Below are positions 59,504 through 64,000 of a stretch of 64,000 bases of DNA, piece by piece. Under the pieces are notes generated by a model. It saw nothing but the letters and a program-made list of their open reading frames with translations. It had not been told where the DNA came from and ran no database searches. How positions within the stretch are numbered: position 1 is the stretch's first letter; each line of letters begins with the position of its first letter. Origin of the DNA: JBJXHG01 sp046160865 (GTDB lineage Bacteria; Planctomycetota; UBA1135; GCA-002686595). A program made the translations under genes and the position numbers. The stretch spans positions 1-64,000 of the forward strand of contig JBJXHG010000100.1 in assembly GCA_046160865.1 (NCBI GenBank), written 5' to 3'.

Positions 59504-60457
59504 TCAGAGCAGGCGCAGATCGCGCAGCAAGTCGACGTCGGCCTGGATCGCGCCGGCCGTTTTCTGCATCTGCGCGCGCGATTCGTTGTCGAGGGGCACC
59601 TCGACGACCTTCTCGACTCCCGCTCGACCGAGGATCGCCGGCACGCCCATGTAGATGCCCTCGAAACCGTACTGACCGTTCAAGAAGCACGCGCTCGGCA
59701 GCATCCGCTTCTGGTCGAGCAGCATCGACGCAGCCATCGCGACGGACGAGCTCGCCGGCGCGTACCAGGCGCTGCCGGTCTTGAGCAGGTTCACGATCTC
59801 CGCGCCGCCGTTCTTCGTGCGCTTCGCCATCGCCGCGATGTCGCCCGGTGCGACCAGATCGCCGACGCGCACGCCGTTCACCGTGCAGTACTGCGGCATC
59901 GGCACCATCGAGTCGCCGTGCGCGCCGAGCACCATCGCGTCGACGTCTACGACCGAGGCCTTCGTCGCCTCGGCGATGAACCACGAGAAGCGCGCGCTGT
60001 CGAGCACGCCGGCCATGCCGACGACGCGCGCGCCGGGGAAGCCGGTCTTGGCGCGGAACAGGTGCACCATCGAATCGAGCGGGTTCGTGACGACGATCGC
60101 GAGCGCTTCGGGCGAGCCGTTGCGCACGTAGTCCGCGACTTGCGCCACGATCTTGCCGTTCACCTCGAGGAGGTCCGAGCGACTCATCCCCGGCTTGCGC
60201 GGCAAGCCCGCCGTGACGATGACGAGATCGCTCCCCCACGTGTCCTTCGAATCGTTCGTTCCGACGACGCGCGCCGAGAACCCTTCGACGGCGGCCGACT
60301 GATTCATGTCGAGCGCGATGCCCTGCGGTCGGCCCTCGACGACGTCGATCAACACGATCTCGGTCGCGAGGTTCTTGAGCGCGAGCAAATGCGCGCACGT
60401 CGAGCCGACGTAGCCGGCGCCGACGACCGTGACTTTGCGGCGTGTGATCGTGGACAT
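59504..60457 (-). CDS. mdh: malate dehydrogenase (LDH-like type)
   Basis: 317 residues. The NAD-binding loop is VVGAGYVGSTCAH, an acidic residue follows in LIDVVEG, and catalytic residues sit in NPLD and LGAHGDSMVP, the active-site His being in GAHGD. The substrate-binding Arg pattern (AGLPRKPGMSRSDL) is that of malate rather than lactate dehydrogenase. It oxidises malate to oxaloacetate in the TCA cycle, so fumC and mdh cover consecutive steps. ATG 60457 is taken at the usual start. Confidence 0.95.
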   Translation of the reverse strand: MSTITRRKVTVVGAGYVGSTCAHLLALKNLATEIVLIDVVEGRPQGIALDMNQSAAVEGFSARVVGTNDSKDTWGSDLVIVTAGLPRKPGMSRSDLLEVNGKIVAQVADYVRNGSPEALAIVVTNPLDSMVHLFRAKTGFPGARVVGMAGVLDSARFSWFIAEATKASVVDVDAMVLGAHGDSMVPMPQYCTVNGVRVGDLVAPGDIAAMAKRTKNGGAEIVNLLKTGSAWYAPASSSVAMAASMLLDQKRMLPSACFLNGQYGFEGIYMGVPAILGRAGVEKVVEVPLDNESRAQMQKTAGAIQADVDLLRDLRLL

Positions 60458-60560
60458 GCGTGGCGCGCGGCGCGGCCAGAGTACGTCGCGCCGCACGCCT
60501 GTCCAGCGCGCTCCCGCGGTCGCGCCTCACGCGCACACGTTCACGCGGCCTAGCGCCGGA

Positions 60561-63350
60561 TCACCAGGTGATGCGGTACGCGCTCGTCAGGTTGGTCGTG
60601 CCCGCGCCGCAGAAGCCGGCTTGCGCATTGCGGTAGAGCACCTGGTAGCGCTTCGTCACGCCGCTACCGGGCGCCGTTCCGCTCACGGACGAGAGCGGCA
60701 GCGTCCAGCCGATCGCGGGATGCGGGTACTTCACGCTGCCGCACGCGGCGAACTGCGAGCCGAAGCGCGTGAGCGCTCCGTCTGCGCAGCGCACACCGTC
60801 ACCGACTCCGAAGCCACCCGCGAGCTCGGCCGTGCCCACGAAGAAGAAAGCGTAGCTCGACGGAGCTTGGCCGACCCCGCGCAACTCGACGTCGTCCCCG
60901 CTCGTCGATCCGCTCGCGAGCAAGCGCGCCCCGTCGAGGTGGAACGAGTTCGCGCAGCCCGCGTTCGAGGCGCCGCTCGGATCGGGCACTGTGCTCGGCG
61001 GCGAGCACGGGCACGCCGTGGCGAGCGAGCCGTCGCCGAAGCAGAACGCGGTGCCGGGCTCGACGGCGGGATTGCACGAGCGCCAGGTCGCGAAGCCGAT
61101 CGAGGGCTCCGTGCCGGCGCGCAGGAATTGGCCGCTGACGTACAGCGTCGGAACGCCGGTCGCAGGATCGTTCGCGACGTGCAGCGCGGACACCTGCCCG
61201 GAGATCGGCAGCCAGGTGGCGTCGCTGGTGGTCAGCCCGCCGTCGACCTCGCTCCACGCGACGCCGTCCCACTTCACGAGACCGTTGAGCGATGGGGGGC
61301 CGGACTGGTCGTCGACGAGTCCCGCGTACAGCGCCGGACCGGTGCCGTCGTCGAAGCTCGCGAGCGCGCGCACGTCGCCGGTCGCGAGCGACAGGATCGA
61401 AGTCCACGTCGCGCCCGTCCAGTAGCGCACGCCGTTCGCGGTGCCCGCGTAGAGCTTCTCGCCGCCGCCGTCGTCATGCACGGCGAGCGCGTTCACGCGC
61501 GCGCCGACGTTCGTGCCGACCGGCGAGTAGAAGGTCCCGTCGTAGCTGACGACCCGATTGACGGGGAACGCGATGCCCGTGTTGTACGCCTCGAACATCT
61601 CCCCACCGATGTACAGCTTCGAGCCGCTCCCGTCGTCCCACTCGACGAACGTGACCACCTCGCCGTTCAGCTTCCCCGGCGACGACCAGCTCGAGCCGTT
61701 CCAGCGTGCGATCATCCAGTGGTTGGCGGCGCCGGCGACCGTAGCGAAGAAGCCGCCGATGTAGAGCTCGGGTCCACTGCCGCGGTCGTACATGCCGAGC
61801 GCGTTCAAGTGTGGGCCGAAGACACCGCCGACGGTGCCGACGCTCGTCCAGGAGGTCCCATCCCAGCGCGAAACAACGCTGCCGCCGGCGGCGAACAGAT
61901 TCGGACACGCGGCGCTGCTCTCGGCGTACATCTGGAGCGCCGCGATGCCGGCCGACGTCGCGAACGGCTCCCAGTGCAGGCCGTCCCACTGCGCGATCGT
62001 CGGGGAGTAGACCTCTCCCGCCGTGGTGAATACACCCGAGGCGAACACGACGGGGCCTTTTCCGCCGGGATCGACGCCGGCCACGATGGCGCCCGTCGCG
62101 CCCGCCCCGCCCAATCCGTGTCCCTCCGCCAGCGGCGACCAGTCACCGTCTTCGAGCCGTGCGATGTAACGGGCCGCGCGGCTGCCGGCGCGCAGGAAGT
62201 CGCCGCCCGCATAGAGGCGTGCGCCGCCGCCCGCGCCATCGTCGAAGCTCGCCAAGGCTCGTACCGGCGCGCCGAGTTCGCTCGCGCCGACCGGAGACCA
62301 CGCCACGCCGTCCCACTTCGCGATGTTCCGTGCGGGCTGGCCACCCGCGTGCGTGAAACTGCCGCCGACGAATAGCGCTGGACCGCTGCCGTCGTCGTGG
62401 ATCGCAATCGCGTAGGTGGCGGCGGTCGTCGCTCCTGGGCCGTCCGTGAGTCCCGTACCACACGTACCCCAACTCGAGCCGTCCCACGTCGCGATCTTCT
62501 CGACCAGGAACCCGCCCTGGTGCAGCAGCCCGTCGACACCGAACAGCCGTCCGACCATGAACACTTTTTCGCCGCTGCCGTCGTCGAAAACGATCATGTC
62601 GTCGACCATCGAGCCTATGCCGGGGATCCCAAGCCCCACCGGATGCCAGGCCGAGCCGTCCCAGCGCGCCATCCGTTCATATCCGCCGCCAGTGAACGGT
62701 CCCGCGACGATCAACTCGGGGCCACTGCCGGCGTCGTACGAGACCATTTGGTCAACGAGCGTGTTCGACGGCAAACCGGTCGGGATCGGGGGCAGCGCCG
62801 ACCACTGCGCGCCGTCCCAGTTATGTACACCGAGTTCGCCCGACACGAATAGCTGCGGGCCGAAGCCTTGGTCGTGAATCAAGAACTCCCCCGGGTATCT
62901 GGGCGCAAGCGGATCGGCTGGCCCAACCGGGACCCACGCAGCGCCGACGAGCTTCCAGACGATGGACGGGTTCAGCACGAACTGCTGTGGGATTGCCAGC
63001 GCGAACAACTGCTCGCCCCCACCAGATCCGTCGTCGAAGCGAATCACACTCGTGACCTCGTAAGCAACCGCCGGATGGACGCGCGGCAGCGACGACCAGG
63101 TGCTCCCGGTCGTGTGCACCAATCCAAACGCATCGAAATCGAAAGCGAACGAGAACGCTCCGCCGGCGAACAGCGTCGGGACGCCTCCGTCGTCCAATAC
63201 GCGCAGATCCTTCACCGCAGCATTCATCCCTCTCAGCTCGAAGCCCGGTGTGAACTCCTGACACTGAGCGTGCGCGTCCGTGCGGACGCTCGCGATCGCG
63301 AGCGCCGCGGAGAGCAGGAAGGTGGCGCGGTGAACGTGGGTCGGGCGCAT
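60561..63350 (-). CDS. large secreted repeat protein with C-terminal Cys-rich module
   Basis: 929 residues. Signal peptide (FLLSAALAIASVRTDAHAQ). The main part consists of ~10 loosely repeated units built around WDGxxW (for example GVHNWDGAQWSALP, MARWDGSAWHPVG, IAKWDGVAWSPVG), each followed by a strand such as DDGSGPALFVGGSF. These look like propeller blades. The last ~163 residues form the Cys-rich module seen also in the thrombospondin-repeat protein (AFCFGDG, ACPCSPPS, GCANSFHL, YQVLYRNAQAGFC), with the family-like ending SAYRITW. Function unknown; exported. Confidence 0.85.
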   Translation of the reverse strand: MRPTHVHRATFLLSAALAIASVRTDAHAQCQEFTPGFELRGMNAAVKDLRVLDDGGVPTLFAGGAFSFAFDFDAFGLVHTTGSTWSSLPRVHPAVAYEVTSVIRFDDGSGGGEQLFALAIPQQFVLNPSIVWKLVGAAWVPVGPADPLAPRYPGEFLIHDQGFGPQLFVSGELGVHNWDGAQWSALPPIPTGLPSNTLVDQMVSYDAGSGPELIVAGPFTGGGYERMARWDGSAWHPVGLGIPGIGSMVDDMIVFDDGSGEKVFMVGRLFGVDGLLHQGGFLVEKIATWDGSSWGTCGTGLTDGPGATTAATYAIAIHDDGSGPALFVGGSFTHAGGQPARNIAKWDGVAWSPVGASELGAPVRALASFDDGAGGGARLYAGGDFLRAGSRAARYIARLEDGDWSPLAEGHGLGGAGATGAIVAGVDPGGKGPVVFASGVFTTAGEVYSPTIAQWDGLHWEPFATSAGIAALQMYAESSAACPNLFAAGGSVVSRWDGTSWTSVGTVGGVFGPHLNALGMYDRGSGPELYIGGFFATVAGAANHWMIARWNGSSWSSPGKLNGEVVTFVEWDDGSGSKLYIGGEMFEAYNTGIAFPVNRVVSYDGTFYSPVGTNVGARVNALAVHDDGGGEKLYAGTANGVRYWTGATWTSILSLATGDVRALASFDDGTGPALYAGLVDDQSGPPSLNGLVKWDGVAWSEVDGGLTTSDATWLPISGQVSALHVANDPATGVPTLYVSGQFLRAGTEPSIGFATWRSCNPAVEPGTAFCFGDGSLATACPCSPPSTVPDPSGASNAGCANSFHLDGARLLASGSTSGDDVELRGVGQAPSSYAFFFVGTAELAGGFGVGDGVRCADGALTRFGSQFAACGSVKYPHPAIGWTLPLSSVSGTAPGSGVTKRYQVLYRNAQAGFCGAGTTNLTSAYRITW

Positions 63351-63520
63351 GGCGTGGCTGTCCTGGCTTCGGTCTGACGGTACTTGCGAGGCGCCTCGAT
63401 CTCCTGAATCCCGGCGGGTGCGTCCGGGGTTGTACGCGCAGGCGAGCGCACGGCTCGCGCTTGGGCTGGGACCAACGTGGGCGTGTACAAGACGGTGCCC
63501 GTCCGCGCCGCGTGGCGAGA

Positions 63521-64000
63521 TTATCGCAATTCCACGCCGGACGGCGCCGGCCACGACCAGCCGCGCGCGCGCAACTGCGCGAGACACTGCGCGACGTGCT
63601 CGTCCGTCGTGCCGACGCCCGTGTCGACGAGAACGTGCTCGCCTTCGATCGGATCCCGCTCCGCGGCGAGCGCGTGGTAGAGCTCCGCCGAGCGATTGCC
63701 GGCGAGGTGCGCACCGTTCTGCCGATCGCTCGCGATCCGCGCGAGCGCGAGCGGAGCAGCGCACGTGCACTCGACGAACGACCACGGGAGCGTGGTGGCG
63801 CGCGCGAACGCGCGGAGCGAGTCGCGTGCCGCACGCCGCACGTACGTGCGTCCGTCGAGGATCACGAACCGTACGCCGTCCTTGCGCTCGAGGTACGCGG
63901 CCACGTCGAACATCGCGCGCACGACGAGGTCGTCCTGCTCGCGCGTGAAATCGACGTGATGCGGCCCGAACAAAGCCGTGCGCACGATGTCCTTGTCGAT
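63521..64000 (-). CDS. small P-loop-type kinase, 5' end outside the window
   Basis: Partial gene: 159 residues to the stop, open through the window edge. The visible part starts IDKDIVRTALFG, resembling the DxD..R region of gluconokinase/zeta-toxin-like kinases, and has FVECTCAAPLALARIASDR, a lid-like stretch. The P-loop would lie upstream, outside the sequence. The end is WSWPAPSGVELR. It stands 170 bp upstream of the secreted repeat gene on the same strand. Identity of the substrate cannot be judged. Confidence 0.7.
   Translation of the reverse strand: MDKDIVRTALFGPHHVDFTREQDDLVVRAMFDVAAYLERKDGVRFVILDGRTYVRRAARDSLRAFARATTLPWSFVECTCAAPLALARIASDRQNGAHLAGNRSAELYHALAAERDPIEGEHVLVDTGVGTTDEHVAQCLAQLRARGWSWPAPSGVELR

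Overview
The window is very GC-rich bacterial chromosome with tightly packed genes and strong G/C preference at third codon positions. The mix of genes points to a planctomycete-like bacterium, probably one of the less studied deep lineages of Planctomycetota. The clues are several large secreted FG-GAP/VCBS proteins, a CRTAC1-type ASPIC/UnbV protein, thrombospondin type 3 repeats, secreted proteins with lineage-type C-terminal modules, a system II (ResB/CcsA) cytochrome c maturation pair and a GspD-J secretion cluster. This taxonomic call is inference from gene content; no rRNA or tRNA gene is visible.

Layout. 1-8631: an NtrC-type two-component pair diverges from a fused TsaC/YwlE-like gene; then a secreted unknown protein, a membrane-bound spermidine-synthase-like protein and an EIIA(Ntr/Fru)-type protein. 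8776-16859: a promoter, a gspDEFGHIJ-like type II secretion cluster and a terminator. 16862-27581 (minus strand): a long close-spaced run tatA - mobA - polyprenyl diphosphate synthase - resB - ccsA - folD - rhomboid - secreted unknown - serS. 27679-30713: an MnmC-like methyltransferase and sucCD. 31083-37827 (plus): dCTP deaminase, a TPR protein and an ASPIC/UnbV lipoprotein in an overlapping operon, then a HerA-like ATPase. 37837-42541 (minus): two paralogous FG-GAP secreted proteins separated by a repeat element. 42675-49391: HtrA-like protease, membrane protein, coiled-coil protein, YgiQ radical SAM enzyme, a bL34-like protein, a MATE transporter and a small membrane protein. 49504-52968: two tandem secreted beta-helix paralogs and aquaporin Z. 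53554-60457: a zinc metalloprotease lipoprotein, fumarase, a small unknown, a thrombospondin-repeat secreted protein and malate dehydrogenase. 60561-64000: a large secreted repeat protein and the 3' part of a small kinase gene cut by the window edge.

How it fits together. Three TCA-cycle steps (sucCD, fumC, mdh) are present as housekeeping genes. The Gsp cluster could export the many signal-peptide proteins found here. The resB/ccsA pair, tatA, mobA and the polyprenyl diphosphate synthase all serve respiratory membrane or cofactor functions and appear co-transcribed.

The most unusual feature is a dispersed 163-222 bp element present three times (7986-8148, 40139-40357, 53173-53394). It has 17-bp terminal inverted repeats ending in TTTCAGAATG and nested internal palindromes, and the inner arm pairing is kept between copies despite sequence change. 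One copy appears to supply the start codon and first ~50 residues of the spermidine-synthase-like protein; another lies exactly against a stop codon with a TTA repeat on both sides. I could not assign it to a named family.
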